Shown: in pieces, positions 1 to 10,913 of the stretch
Layout of the letters: each line of letters opens with the position of its first letter
How positions within the stretch are numbered: position 1 is the stretch's first letter
Assembly: GCF_030272615.1 (NCBI RefSeq)
Contig: NC_081411.1
Coordinates: 183,604,977-183,668,976 of the forward strand
Direction: 5' to 3'
DNA from: Cryptomeria japonica
Taxonomy: Eukaryota; Streptophyta; Pinopsida; Cupressales; Cupressaceae
DNA length: 64,000 nt
Program-made: the position numbers and the translations under genes
Notes under the pieces: generated by a model
What the model saw: only the letters and a program-made list of their open reading frames with translations
The model's database searches: none
What the model was told of the DNA's origin: nothing

Positions 1-182
1 TTAGTCAAGTCACTGGAATTTGCATAATCAGATTTGAGAGCAGTTTTCATACTCACATTTACTAGGAGGCCATAAGTCGATTAGCTATGGTTTTTCATTT
101 CATTGTTTCAATTTACTAACCATTGCTTGTAATGATTTATTGAATGCATTGTGGTTGCAGGTACAGGTACACTTCACAGAGC
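1..182. other. Unassigned sequence at left edge
   Basis: This short AT-rich stretch matches neither the copia LTR to its right nor the continuation of the gypsy reverse transcriptase that should lie outside the copia insertion. I see no gene in it. It probably belongs to another repeat that abuts the left LTR. Confidence 0.4.
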
Positions 183-1649
183 ATGATAGAAAGCACTAAC
201 AAGAAACCACACACAAGAGCACATCACATAACACTAGATATACGAGGAAAACCCAATGTGGGGAAAACCTCGGTGAGAAATTTTTTGGAGATCTAGTGCT
301 CCAATCCAGCCTCACAATGAAATAATAGTTTTGCAATGTTTAGGGCACCAACCCCTAGCAATTTATGAGAACCTACCCAAAGGAGCACCAACCCCTATTC
401 TATTATGAGCACCAACTCAAGGAACACCAACCGCTATTCTATTCTAAGCACCAAATCAAGGAGCACCAACCCCTACACTGAGCACCCACTCAGTGAAATA
501 CAATGAGATATAAAATCAATACAATGATAAATACTTGGTTACAAATGAGTTTTGTAACACCTGGAAACAATTCTCTTTTGTCGGTTAAACTCCTTTTTGT
601 CACACTACTTCTTATCTATCGATCCTTTGTTCTTACTATTTGAATCCTCTACAACTCAGTTTTTGCCTTGCCGGATTTTCTCTGAAAATCACTCTACTCT
701 CCTTCACTCTCTGCTTCTATCTTATCGGTTCAAACGCTATTGGTTTAACAGACTGTTATACTCTGTAACAGTTTATCGGTTACCTTAAACCTTGTTGGTT
801 ACATCTATCTTACTAGTTCTTCTCCAACACTCGGTCGCTTCATTATTTTTCTATCACACTCAAACTGATAAACTCTCACCTCGCAGAGATTCACATTATC
901 ATAAATCTCTCATATAACATCTTCTCTTAGATCTACGATCTGCACATTTATACTCTTGCTTTCCCACCAAAACAAACCTCAAACTTCACGCATTTAGGGT
1001 TTTTTTCACCAACCACAATCTGTATCAAATCAGATCTTAGCATCTTGAATAAACAACCTGCAACAGTTCAACAAAAATCTATGTCCTCTTTTTATTCTTC
1101 CTATAAACATTTACTATATTTAGCAAACTGGACTCTATTCATCAGTCTAAAATTTGTTGATCACAATAAATGATCTAGCAGTTTCCTTCTTCAGATCAAC
1201 AAGACAATCAGATATCCTTCTTCGATCATAATGTCAAAGAATAAAATCTTTGCCCTTTGATCTTCTTTGAGCCACAATCCTCTACAAACAATCTGTGTTT
1301 TTTGCAGTCGACATTTAACACAGACCTAGTCGACAACTGCCTCGCTGACACAACATTCACCTACCATTGCATGTTCACCACCTAGAGTCCACATGACATC
1401 TCTATCAGCATCCATCTTACTCGATTGTGTCAGTTCAAACTCAATCACCGACTAAACTTACTACCGATATACAATAACTGATTAACCTTTATATCATGTA
1501 CTTCTTTGTTATGTCGGTTAGAACATGCTATCTCAGACCACACTTACTACGTTTGCTTTCTTACCAGTTGACATCAACATGCCAATAATTTCCAATGCTG
1601 GTACCAATTGACATACTTACTGGTTATCAATGACAATACAATGCCAGCA
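183..1649 (-). repeat. 3' LTR of the copia element
   Basis: This is a direct repeat of 8721-10119, with shared blocks such as the segments near 240-300 and 8760-8820. It contains a short tandem run of an AGCACCAACCCC-type unit (about 360-490) that is less expanded in the other LTR. The inner end is CA on the plus strand (TG on the coding strand), followed by a polypurine tract. Homology with the partner LTR starts at about 183, so the outer end is not recognisable. Confidence 0.75.
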
Positions 1650-1670
1650 ATCTCCTCCTTTGGCATTGAT
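1650..1670 (-). other. Polypurine tract of the copia element
   Basis: On the minus strand a purine-rich run (AAAGGAGGAGAT) directly precedes the TG of the 3' LTR, the expected plus-strand primer position. The same arrangement recurs at 63228. Confidence 0.6.
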
Positions 1671-2113
1671 GACAACACACATATTATTGGGTTAACCTCC
1701 ACAACTCGAGCTCATAATATGCACTATCTCCAACAATCTCCCCATGTTGCCCCTGTTGTCTTTCTCCCCCTTTGACACCAATTACAAAGGGCTCAGACAC
1801 CAATTATCGATAGGCCAGACCACTCTACCCTATCTCCTGGCAGGCCAATTGTGACTTTTATAGATAGACAAATTGAATAGACAACTATAAAACTCACAAA
1901 CGACGATCAAGTTCTCCCCCTGTGAAGTTACTCTCTTGATTAAGTTGATGGAAACTTTGGTAGATAAACAAATTGAATAGACAACTTCCCAAAGCTTCAA
2001 ACCAGTCGATACTACCATACAAACATTTGATCTCCCCCTATGTCCAGCATATGGCCTAGAGTCAACAAAGTATGGTTGTGAACTCCCGCTGAACCACAAA
2101 TCTCCATACGCAT

Positions 2114-3679
2114 TTAAGTGCATAAAGTTGGTGACACAAGTCCTAACTTGGGTCTTAGATATTCAAATGATTTTACTGGTAGAGATTTGGTGAAGATATC
2201 AACAACTTGTTCACTTGTAGGAACATATTCTACCTTCACTTCTTGCTCTCCAACCTTCTCTCTGAGAAAGTGGTGTTTGATGGCAATGTGCTTTGTCCTT
2301 GAGTACATAACCGGATTCTTTGAAATATTGTTTGCACTTGAGTTATCACATCGGATTGAAATAGGTCCAGATATTTCTATCTGAATGTCCTTGAGGGTCT
2401 GCTTCATCCATAACACCTGAGAACAACATGTAACAACAACAATATATTTTGCCTCAACAATAGATAAGGGGACTGAATCTTGCTTCTTGTTGTGCCATGA
2501 AACTAACCGGTCACCTAAAAAGATTGTGCCACCGCTTGTTATTTTCCAGTCATCAATGCAACCTGCCCAATCAACATCAATGTAGGCTTGTAAAGTGAAA
2601 TCTCCTTGCTTTGGATACCATAAGCCATAATTAAGTGTTCCTTGTAGGAACCTGAAGATTCTTCTAACTATATTCTCATGTGATTGTTTAGGTGCATCTT
2701 GAAATATTGCCACCATACATACTGCATGCACTATGTCTGGTCTTGAGGCAGTAAGGTATAACAGACTACCAATCATTGATCTATACAGTGTCTGATTCAC
2801 TTCTAGTGACTCATCAACCTTGCTCAACTTGCATCTGGTCACCATGGGGGTACTTACCGGTTTGTTGTCTTCCATTTGAAACTTCTTCAACATATCTCTG
2901 CCATACTTGGTTTGAGAGATAAATATTCCTTTATCTTGTTGTAAAATTTGCAAACCAAGAAAATATGATAGCTCTCCAAGAATTAACATCTCAAACTCTG
3001 ATTGCATCTGATCAACAAACTCTTTACACAAGATATCCTTGTTGCCTCCAAATATTATAGCATCCACATATACAACAACAATAATCAAGTGATTTCCATC
3101 TTCTTTGATGTACAAATTACTATTTGTACTTCCCTTTCTGAAACTTTTTTCCTTAAGATACTTATCCAACCTTGAATACCATGCTCTTGGAGCCCGCTTT
3201 AAACCATAAAATGTTTTCTTCAACAAACATACAAAAGTTTCATTATCATGCAGTAGAAAACCTTCTAGATGTTCTATGTAAACTTCTTCTTCCAAGTTTC
3301 CATTCAAGAAAGAAGAATTAACATCCGTTTGATATACCTTGTATCCTTTGAAGGAAGAGAATGCTAAAAACATTCTAATAGCCTCAATTCTTGCAACCGG
3401 TGCCAATTTTTCTTCAAAATCAATTCCTTCTAGTTGAGAAAACCCTTTCCACACTAACCTTGCTTTATGCCTGACAATCTTAACTTCTTCATTCATCTTG
3501 TTCCAGTAGACCCATTTAGTACCAATGACACTTTTATCTATTGGTCTAGGAACTAATTCCCAAGTCTTTTTGTTTTCAATCTGTTGTAGTTCTTCTTCCA
3601 TAGCACCCATCCATTTGTCACTTTTGTTGGCCTCATTGAATGTCTTGGGTTCCATTTCACTCATGAGGCAAAAATTCAC
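2114..3679 (-). CDS. Copia reverse transcriptase-RNase H region (fossil)
   Basis: This 521-codon open stretch belongs to the copia polyprotein. The start is that of the open frame, not a true initiation site. It opens with the copia RT entry (W..AM..E), then KWVY and the KARLV and ARIEAIR regions. The catalytic segment reads VVYVDAIIFGG in place of the family's usual YVDD-type core. After it come the ELSYFLGLQI, TPM, SLLYLTASRPDI and RNase H regions (DVDWAGC, SGGTIFLG, SIVEAKYI) and the C-terminal EQVVDIFTKSLP. The family copies element RNA into DNA inside virus-like particles. Confidence 0.85.
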   Translation of the reverse strand: MNFCLMSEMEPKTFNEANKSDKWMGAMEEELQQIENKKTWELVPRPIDKSVIGTKWVYWNKMNEEVKIVRHKARLVWKGFSQLEGIDFEEKLAPVARIEAIRMFLAFSSFKGYKVYQTDVNSSFLNGNLEEEVYIEHLEGFLLHDNETFVCLLKKTFYGLKRAPRAWYSRLDKYLKEKSFRKGSTNSNLYIKEDGNHLIIVVVYVDAIIFGGNKDILCKEFVDQMQSEFEMLILGELSYFLGLQILQQDKGIFISQTKYGRDMLKKFQMEDNKPVSTPMVTRCKLSKVDESLEVNQTLYRSMIGSLLYLTASRPDIVHAVCMVAIFQDAPKQSHENIVRRIFRFLQGTLNYGLWYPKQGDFTLQAYIDVDWAGCIDDWKITSGGTIFLGDRLVSWHNKKQDSVPLSIVEAKYIVVVTCCSQVLWMKQTLKDIQIEISGPISIRCDNSSANNISKNPVMYSRTKHIAIKHHFLREKVGEQEVKVEYVPTSEQVVDIFTKSLPVKSFEYLRPKLGLVSPTLCT

Positions 3680-4035
3680 TTGTTCGTTATTCCGAGAAAG
3701 TCTTCTTCTTGTCTATACACATTTTTATTACCCATAATCTTCTCTTTCGGGTGATCTTTTTACACATATATGTCAGGTGTCTTTCTGGGTGCTTCTCCCG
3801 ATTCATTTTTTGACTAAAATTCATCTTCAACACATGAATCATCATACCGGTTTACTTGTGCCTGTTTGCCTTTATGCAAATCTTTATCAACTTTTACATG
3901 CACACTTTTAATGATTCATCTCAGTCTTTTATTGTAGCATTTATAGGCCTTGTTGTGAGTAGAGTAACCCAATAAAATACCTTAATCACTCTTAGAATCA
4001 AAACCACCTATACCATCTTCATCTCTCTTGATGAA

Positions 4036-4291
4036 TCATTTACTTCCAAACACTTTGAAATATTTAATTGATGGCTTCCAGTCATACCACAGTTCATAAG
4101 GTGTCATTCTGCTATTTGTTCTCAGTTGAACCCAGCTTAGTGTATATACATCACTATGAACTGCTTCCTTCTGGTACATATCCACTATGTTTGCTTCATT
4201 CAACATAGTTCTTGCCATCTCCTTGACAGCCCAGTTTTTCCTTTCTACAACACCATTTTGTTGTGGTGTTCTTGGGGTTGAATACTGTCTT
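4036..4291 (-). pseudogene. Copia integrase core, distal part (fossil)
   Basis: On the minus strand this stretch encodes the integrase region beginning TPQQNGVVERKN and continuing into M(A)RTML, a hallmark of copia integrases around the catalytic glutamate. It is separated from the proximal integrase part by the solo LTR at 4292-5523. Confidence 0.75.
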
Positions 4292-5523
4292 TGCTAGACT
4301 ATTCAAATATCTAGAAGACAACTGAGAGGGAGGGTGAATTAGTTGTCACGGATTACTGGAACATTTAGCAATTAAAAATTTAATACCGAAACCCAAAACA
4401 TTAATATCAGAATGCTTAAAACAAATATCGGAATAATAGTTAAACCAATTAAGCATAAACAATAATTAGAGAATAAATACCATCCACATGACACCAAGAT
4501 TTATACATGGAAAATATGGTAAAGGGAAAAGCCATGGTCAAAAGCCAACCCACAGTCAGATGATGCTTCTATAGTAAGTATGTGGATTACAATTGAGGGG
4601 CCTGCACTTGCAGGAAGGCCAATAGCCTAGAGCGGACTGCTCATCACAAAAGGAATCTCACTGACTACATAGAAATCCAGACTAGAATTTGGAGGAATGA
4701 ATGAACTGCAAAGATAGTATCTCCTATGCCTGAGTACAATTTTGGTTAAGCTCAATACCGGAGGAATAAATCCTCTTACATAAGCCCAACTCGATCTCCA
4801 ATGATCAACCAAATCCTCAACCTAAATTATATTACATTATTCGCACATTACATATCCATATCCCATTCCCATGACCGTGATCTACAATGAGATCTTACGT
4901 CATATATATACAAACCCTCGACCATAAACAATCAGTTCAGCTACCAAACGATAAACCAATTACATAATTACAAAACATGTCATCCTTAGAAAAAATAAAT
5001 AATATCCACCCCATAAGACATCTCGGAAATACATCGAGAGGTCCAATCCACACGTTACATTAAATCGATCCATAACCTAGATCAATCGGGACCCAATATA
5101 GGTCCACATGCTAAAGGCATGATCTACATCTACCAAGTCTCGAACATGATCACCATCAACATCCTGAATCTCCACCAGAAGTTGCACCAACACCACTTAT
5201 GCATATCATCATAGATCTTCATCAAAGCTCTACCAATGAAACCCTCGTCAGAACCACAAACCAAGCTTCCAAGCAAACAGGATAACATCCGATCACCAGA
5301 TCAAAACCAACTTACTGCATATGAACATGAGTAGCATGAGTAAGCCAATTCCATAACCAAATCATATTAGAGCCCACTGGATAATGTCAAATCCAATCCA
5401 ACTAGAAACCACACATCCTACCGAGACCAGAAGGGTGTCGTTAAAGCATCCAAAATAGCTAGTGTTGACATTAGTGACAAAACATCAATGCAACACATAA
5501 TCAATTCCTCCAAATGGACAATA
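4292..5523 (-). repeat. Solo LTR inserted in the copia integrase
   Basis: A 1232-bp block interrupts the integrase frame. Its left end begins TGCTAGAC, like the TGTTAGAC start of the LTR at 62333. Its right end reads TA where CA is expected. It is flanked by gtctt on the left and gtatt on the right, a 5-bp target duplication with one mismatch. It shares with the LTR at 62333-63227 a core near 4598-4670 (GGGCCTGCAC, CAGGAAGGCC, GCCTAGAGC, TCTCACTGA). No internal region is present, so it is probably the product of LTR-LTR recombination. Confidence 0.7.
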
Positions 5524-5788
5524 GTATTTTGATTCCATGTCTCTCACAGTAGTCTACAAACTCATTTGATGTGAACTCACCACTCCAGTCTAATCTTAGA
5601 CACTTCAACTTGCATCCACTTTCCCTCTCAACCATCTTTCGAAAGATCTTGAACCTTTCATACGCTTGTGATTTGTCATGTAGAAAAGTGACCCATGTCA
5701 TTCTTGAAAAATAATTAATGAACAACATGAAGTATCTTTCACCAGCTAAAGCTCTTGTCCTTGTTGGACCACACAGATCTGTATGCAC
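5524..5788 (-). pseudogene. Copia integrase core, proximal part (fossil)
   Basis: The minus-strand reading shows HTDLCGPTRTRALAGERYFMLFI, the start of the integrase catalytic core with its first aspartate, then SRMTWVTFL, and KCLRLDWSGEFTSNEF around the second catalytic position. It ends at ERHGIK, where the solo LTR begins. Confidence 0.8.
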
Positions 5789-6428
5789 AAATTATAAGGG
5801 CCTTGAGGTATTATGTTCTTTGGTTTTGAAGGTTACCTTAGTCTACTTGCCTCTTAGACATTCATCACAAAAAGTACTTGCTGGTTTGATAATTGGTGGT
5901 ATATGTCTCACATAACCTTTCTTGCTCACCTTAACCAGATTATCAAAGTTTATATGGCCTAATCTTCTATGTCATAGCCAACTCTCATCTACTTGTCCCA
6001 TCAAGCATTGGGACTCAAATAATTCCTTCAGATTGTGCACATTTTCATCTGTCCTTTTACCTTCTACAACAATTTGTCTGGTACCATCCTTCCTTATCTG
6101 GCAACTGGTAGAGTTAAATGTGAATTTGTATCTTTTATCACACATCTAACTCTAACTTAGCAAATTATGTTTTAGTCCTTCCACATAGTATACATCATGT
6201 GCTTTTAATTTGTCATCTATGTTCAAAGTACCTTTACCTTTTATCTTGATGGAAGAATTAGCTCTGAACCTCACCGAACCTCCATTCCAATCATCAAACT
6301 TGATGAACTTCTTTTTATCTCTAGTCATGTGATTGGAACATCCACTATCTACAACCCATAAATTTTTTCATTTTGCATGCAGGGCAATCTACACAATCAA
6401 ACTTGACTTTGCTTTATTCTTATCCTTC
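5789..6428 (-). pseudogene. Copia protease-to-integrase segment, degenerate (fossil)
   Basis: This segment lies between the zinc-knuckle part of gag and the integrase core, so position places the protease and integrase zinc region here. On the minus strand short recognisable pieces occur, for example CLRGK and FDNLVKVSKKG, typical of the integrase N-terminal region. No long frame remains open. Confidence 0.55.
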
Positions 6429-6905
6429 TCAACCCAAACTAGGTTGGCTTCCATAATCTTGTCTGCTGCAATTTTTTGCTCCGTTTTTCCTCTGGTCTTT
6501 GATCCGGTAGTGACTTATTTTTCTTAGAAATCCGGAGTTTGCAGTGCTTTGCAATGTGTCCAAACATTTGGCAATGATAGCATTTGACATTGACATTGAA
6601 AGATGAACTTGAAAACCTATTGTAGGATACCGACTGACTTCTCCTACAATCATAACTCTTGTGACCAAACTCATTACATTGATAACAAATAACATTCATC
6701 TCTTGGAGTGCAGAAAACAAATTTCTACTTTCAAAAACAAATTTCTACTTTCAAAACTAGTAGGGGGCTTATGCAACAAACTACAATCAGCAATTCTATG
6801 ACCAAACTTATTACACCAGTAACAGTAACCATAGAATTTGGGTACATACCAATCTTGTTGATTTGAACTGGCAAACCTTTGTCCCACTGGATATTTTTTT
6901 GTCAT
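6429..6905 (-). pseudogene. Copia gag zinc-knuckle region (fossil)
   Basis: The minus strand encodes three CCHC zinc knuckles in nearby segments: CYWCNKFGHRIADC, CYQCNEFGHKSYDC and CYHCQMFGHIAKHC. In the family these bind element RNA. They mark the C-terminal nucleocapsid part of gag, just before the protease. Confidence 0.8.
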
Positions 6906-6929
6906 GCTATTGACTTTAGTTAACCCCTC

Positions 6930-7655
6930 TTAATTAGTCTTGAACTTTCCTTTATGGTTTGCATTCCATTTCACAGGCGGATTTCTTATAGCTTCAACAT
7001 AGGTCTTCTTCTCAATAACTTTGCTGACAGTAAAGGTTTGTTTTTCCTTACTTTTACTTGAAGAGATAAATTGTATTTCCTTGTCGAGTGTGTCTTTTTT
7101 GTTTGAACTTTGTCCCTCTTCAAATCCTAAACCTCCAATATATTTTGAGTACTTATGATTACTCAACATCTTGTCCAAGGCTTCAGTGTTGCCCTCATAC
7201 TTGCTCCTCATCTTCAACTCATCCTTTCTCTTTTCAAGCTCCTTTCCGAGCCTTACAATTTCTTCTTCCAAATCCTAATGCTCCTTCTCCTTCTTCATCA
7301 AATCGGAGTATGTAACTTCACATATCCTCTTGGCCTCTTCCAATTGGAGTTTCAGATCAAAAATTATTTTCTTGGTCTCCTCAAGTGATTGCTTCAAACG
7401 GTCTTGTTCTTCAGAAACAACACACTTAACCTTTTTGAGTTCCCTTCTTGTTTTACTCAACTCCTCAAGAGCACTTATGAGCTCACCTTCCAATTCCACT
7501 TCAGCTTCCATGTCTTCATCTTCATTAGCTTCATCAACTAGTTCATCTAGTTCCATAAAGAGATTGGTTTCTCTTTCATCCTCACAACAATCATTTTCTA
7601 AGGCACTTTCTTCATCTGTGGCATCATCTTCAAAAGTATATAGGTTGTTTCCCAC
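6930..7655 (-). pseudogene. Copia gag central acidic / coiled-coil region (fossil)
   Basis: Two minus-strand stretches encode a strongly acidic segment (EDDATDEESALENDCCEDE) followed by heptad-rich helix (ELEGELISALEELSKTRREL and IVRLGKELEKRKDEL). This layout between the gag core and the zinc knuckles is common in plant copia elements. Confidence 0.6.
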
Positions 7656-7834
7656 TTCTAGTAACTTCTTATATCTTGTCGGTAGGCTTTCTTCTTTTTA
7701 TCCTTACCCGAAGATCTGTTGGTGCTTTGTTTCTCCTCTCCAACATTCTCACCATAGGGACATTTTAAAGAAAAGTGTCATATTTTACCACAGTTAAAAC
7801 ATTTGAGAGGTAATTTTCCTTTGTACTTACCGAA

Positions 7835-8566
7835 TCATCTTTTAAGCTTCCTTACAAATTTTGCTACCACTATGTCCAAGTCTTCACTAGAGTCTCCATG
7901 AGTAATTTCTTCCTTACCCTTTTTGATGGAGTTGAAAGCAACTTCTTTCTTTGAAGTTCCTTCATCGATTGATCTCATCTCATAAGCAATTAGGGACCTG
8001 GATAACTCGTCCATTGAAAAGGTTTTTAGGTCATTGGCTTCTTCTATTGCAGAGACCTTTGTATTGTATTTAGATGTGAGAGATCTAAGCACCTTTTTGA
8101 CAATGAATTCATCAACTATATCCTCTAAAAGTCCTCTAATAGTGTTCACCGTTTCGTCAATTCTATGAAGATAATCAACAATCTCCTCTTCATCTTTCAT
8201 CTTCAAGCCTTCAAGATGACCTCTTAGTGTTTGCAGTTTAGACTCCTTGACCTTGACATCTCCTTCAAACAATCTCTTCAACTTATCCCAAGTTTCTTTT
8301 GCGGATGAGCAGTGCATAACCTTAACAAACTCATTATTAGACAATCCACTGGGAACAGCATGCCCTACCTTCACATTGTTTTCATTCTCCTTCTTAGCAT
8401 CTAGATCTATAGGAGAAGCATTAGGGACATTATACCCATTGTTTACAGACATCCAAACATCAAAACCTAGGGAGGATAGATAGGTTTCCATTCTTCTTCT
8501 CCAGAAGGCATAGTTGATACCATAAAAAATGGGAGCTTTGGAGGAGGAGGATTTATTCCTTGCCAT
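7835..8566 (-). CDS. Copia gag capsid core (fossil)
   Basis: This minus-strand open stretch of 243 codons follows the primer binding site. It has the copia gag core: YAFWRRRMETYL near the N terminus, AKETWDKLKRLFEG, LQTLRGHLEGLKMKDEE, VDYLHRIDETVNTI, VKKVLRSLTSKYNTKVSAIEE and LSRSLIAYEMR. This corresponds to the UBN2 / Retrotran_gag family. Confidence 0.85.
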   Translation of the reverse strand: MARNKSSSSKAPIFYGINYAFWRRRMETYLSSLGFDVWMSVNNGYNVPNASPIDLDAKKENENNVKVGHAVPSGLSNNEFVKVMHCSSAKETWDKLKRLFEGDVKVKESKLQTLRGHLEGLKMKDEEEIVDYLHRIDETVNTIRGLLEDIVDEFIVKKVLRSLTSKYNTKVSAIEEANDLKTFSMDELSRSLIAYEMRSIDEGTSKKEVAFNSIKKGKEEITHGDSSEDLDIVVAKFVRKLKR

Positions 8567-8622
8567 TGTGTTCTTAAACCAGAATCTACCTAGAGAAATA
8601 TTTAACCAATCGGGAAACTAAT

Positions 8623-8634
8623 GCTCTAATACCA
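8623..8634 (-). other. Primer binding site of the copia element
   Basis: The minus strand reads TGGTATTAGAGC, two bases inside the 5' LTR. It resembles the initiator-methionine tRNA site TGGTATCAGAGC used by copia elements. Confidence 0.8.
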
Positions 8635-8636
8635 AT

Positions 8637-10119
8637 TGTAGAACACAAGATAACGTTGAGAGGGAGGATGCATCAGTAATTATAAACAATTTCAAACAAT
8701 GTGTGCAACCGGTAGGATAATGAAAGCACTAACAAGCAACCACACACAAGAGCACACATAACATCAAATATACGAGAAAAACCCAATGTGCGAGAAACCT
8801 CGGTGAGAAATGTTGTTGGAGATCTACTGCTCCAATCTAGCCTCACAATTAAATAACAATTTTATAATGTTTAGGGCACCAACCCAAGGAGCACCAACCC
8901 CTAGCAATTTATGAGCACCTACCCAAAGGAGCACCAACCCCTATACCGAGCACCCACTTAGTGAAATACAATGAGAAATAAAATCAATACAATGATAAAC
9001 ACTTGGTTACAAATGAGTTTTATAACACCTAGAAACAATTCTCTCTATAGATTAAACTCCTTTCTGTCACACTACTTCTTATCTATTAGTCCTTTGTTCT
9101 TACTGTTTGAATCCTCTACAACTCAGTTTTTGCCTTGTCGGATCTTCTCTGAAACTCACTCTACTCTCCTTCACTCTCTGCTACTATCTTACTGATTTAG
9201 ACATTGTCAGTTTAACAGACTGTTATACTATGTAACAATTTACCGGTTACCTTAAACCTTTCTAGTTACACCTATCTTACCGGTTGTTCTCCAACACTTG
9301 ATCGCTTTAGTATTTTTCTACCACACTCAAACTGATCAGCTCTCACCTGGCAGAGATTCACTTTATCAGAAATATCTCATCCAACTTCTTCTCTTAGATC
9401 TATGATCCGTATATTTATACTCTTGCTTTCCTACCAAAACAAAACTCAAACTTCACATGTTTAGGGTTTTCTTCACCGACCATGATCCGTATCAAATCGG
9501 ACCTCATCTTCTTGAATCGACAACCTACAAAATTTCAGTAAAAAGCTCTGTCCTCTTTTTATTCTTCCTATAAAGATTTACTATATTTAGCAAACTAGAC
9601 TTTGTTCATTAGTCTAAAATTTGTCAATCAAAATGAATGCTCTGGCAGTTTCCTTCTCTAGATCAGCAAGACAATCAGATATCCTACTTCGATCATAATG
9701 TCAAAGAATAAAATCTCTGCCCTTCAATCTGATTTGAGCCACAATCCTCTATAAACAATCTGGGTTTTTCGCAATCAACATTTAATATCGACCTAGTCAG
9801 CAACTACTTCGCTGATGCACCATTCACCTACCACTGCATGTTCGCCACTTGGAGTCCATGTGACATCTCTGTCAGCATCCATCTAACTTGATTGTGTTGG
9901 TTCAAACTCAATCACCGACCAAACATGCTACCAACATACACTTATCGGTTAACCTTCATATCGTGCACTTATCTATTCTTTCGGTTAGAACATGCTATCT
10001 TGGACCGTACTTACCGGGTTTGCTTGCTTACCAGTTGACATCAACATGCCAACAATCTCCAATGCTAGTGTCGGTTGACATACTTACTGGTTGAAATCAA
10101 TGACAATACAATGCCAACA
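8637..10119 (-). repeat. 5' LTR of the copia element
   Basis: This 1483-bp direct repeat of 183-1649 has TG at the left and CA at the right. The minus-strand start is TGTTGGCATTGTATTG. The right flank (tcttccatg) is gypsy reverse transcriptase, which fixes the insertion point. Confidence 0.85.
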
Positions 10120-10913
10120 TCTTCCATGTAGGTGTGCATCATATCATGGAAAATAGTGGTTATATCTCTCTGATAAGTAGCCTTGGCATTCTTGAGCCCA
10201 AACGGAATGACATTCCAACAGAAAGTACCCCAAGGGCACATGAATGTTGTTTTCTCTTGATCTTCAGGGGCTATCTTGATTTGGTTGTAACCTAAGAAAC
10301 CATCTATTAAAGAGAACATTTCATGTCATGTTATGAGATCTGCAATGATATCAATGCTTGGTAGTGGAAAATCATCTTTTGGGCATGCCTTGTTCACGTC
10401 CCTAAAGTCCATGCACACTCTGATAATTTTATCCGATTTTGACACAGGTACAATATTTGACACTGAGTTTGGATATGTGATTGGACCGATGAATCCTACA
10501 TCTAATAGTTTCTTCAACTCTGCTTTGACAAGAAGAGAAATGTGAGGATGCATCTTCCTGAGTTTTTGTTTGACCGGCTTGGCTCCTAGAGCAACATTGA
10601 GGTGATGCATGATGAGTTTTGGATATAGTCCTAGCATATCTATGTATGACCAGGCAAAGTTGATTTGCCTTCTCTTGAAGAAGTAATTGTAGTCTTTTCT
10701 CTCTTGTTCTAATAAAGATGTTGTAGGGTAGAGAATCTTAGGATTCTCTGGAGTACTGATATTGACTGCTTTTGTAGGTTCAATCAAGATAGTCGATCTC
10801 TCTTGAAAGTGTTCCAGGAGGGTGTCAAATATTCCATCTTCGGGTGCCTCAAGGAGGTTTTCACCCTCAAATACGCCCTTTCTTTTATCTTTTGATTGAT
10901 CTAATGTTTCCAT
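10120..10913 (-). pseudogene. Gypsy reverse transcriptase, N-terminal half (fossil)
   Basis: Two adjacent minus-strand open stretches cover the RT entry. The first runs through KQKLRKMHP, VKAELKKLLDVGFI and the VCMDFRDVNKACPKDDFPLP region. The second carries MFSLIDGFLGYNQI, PWGTFCWNVIPFGLKNA and ATYQR. The frame is cut by the copia element just before the catalytic YVDD position. Confidence 0.8.

Larger units (their letters stand above)
183..10119 (-). mobile_element. Ty1/copia LTR retrotransposon (fossil), nested in a gypsy element
   Basis: Two direct repeats frame a minus-strand copia element. The right one (8637-10119) is the 5' LTR and the left one (about 183-1649) is the 3' LTR. Read on the minus strand, the order is LTR, primer binding site, gag with zinc knuckles, integrase, reverse transcriptase-RNase H, polypurine tract, LTR. 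Integrase lying before reverse transcriptase is the copia order. The right edge falls inside a gypsy reverse transcriptase, so the element inserted there. The reading frames are broken several times and the LTRs differ at many sites with indels, so it is an old copy. A solo LTR sits inside it at 4292-5523. Confidence 0.85.
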
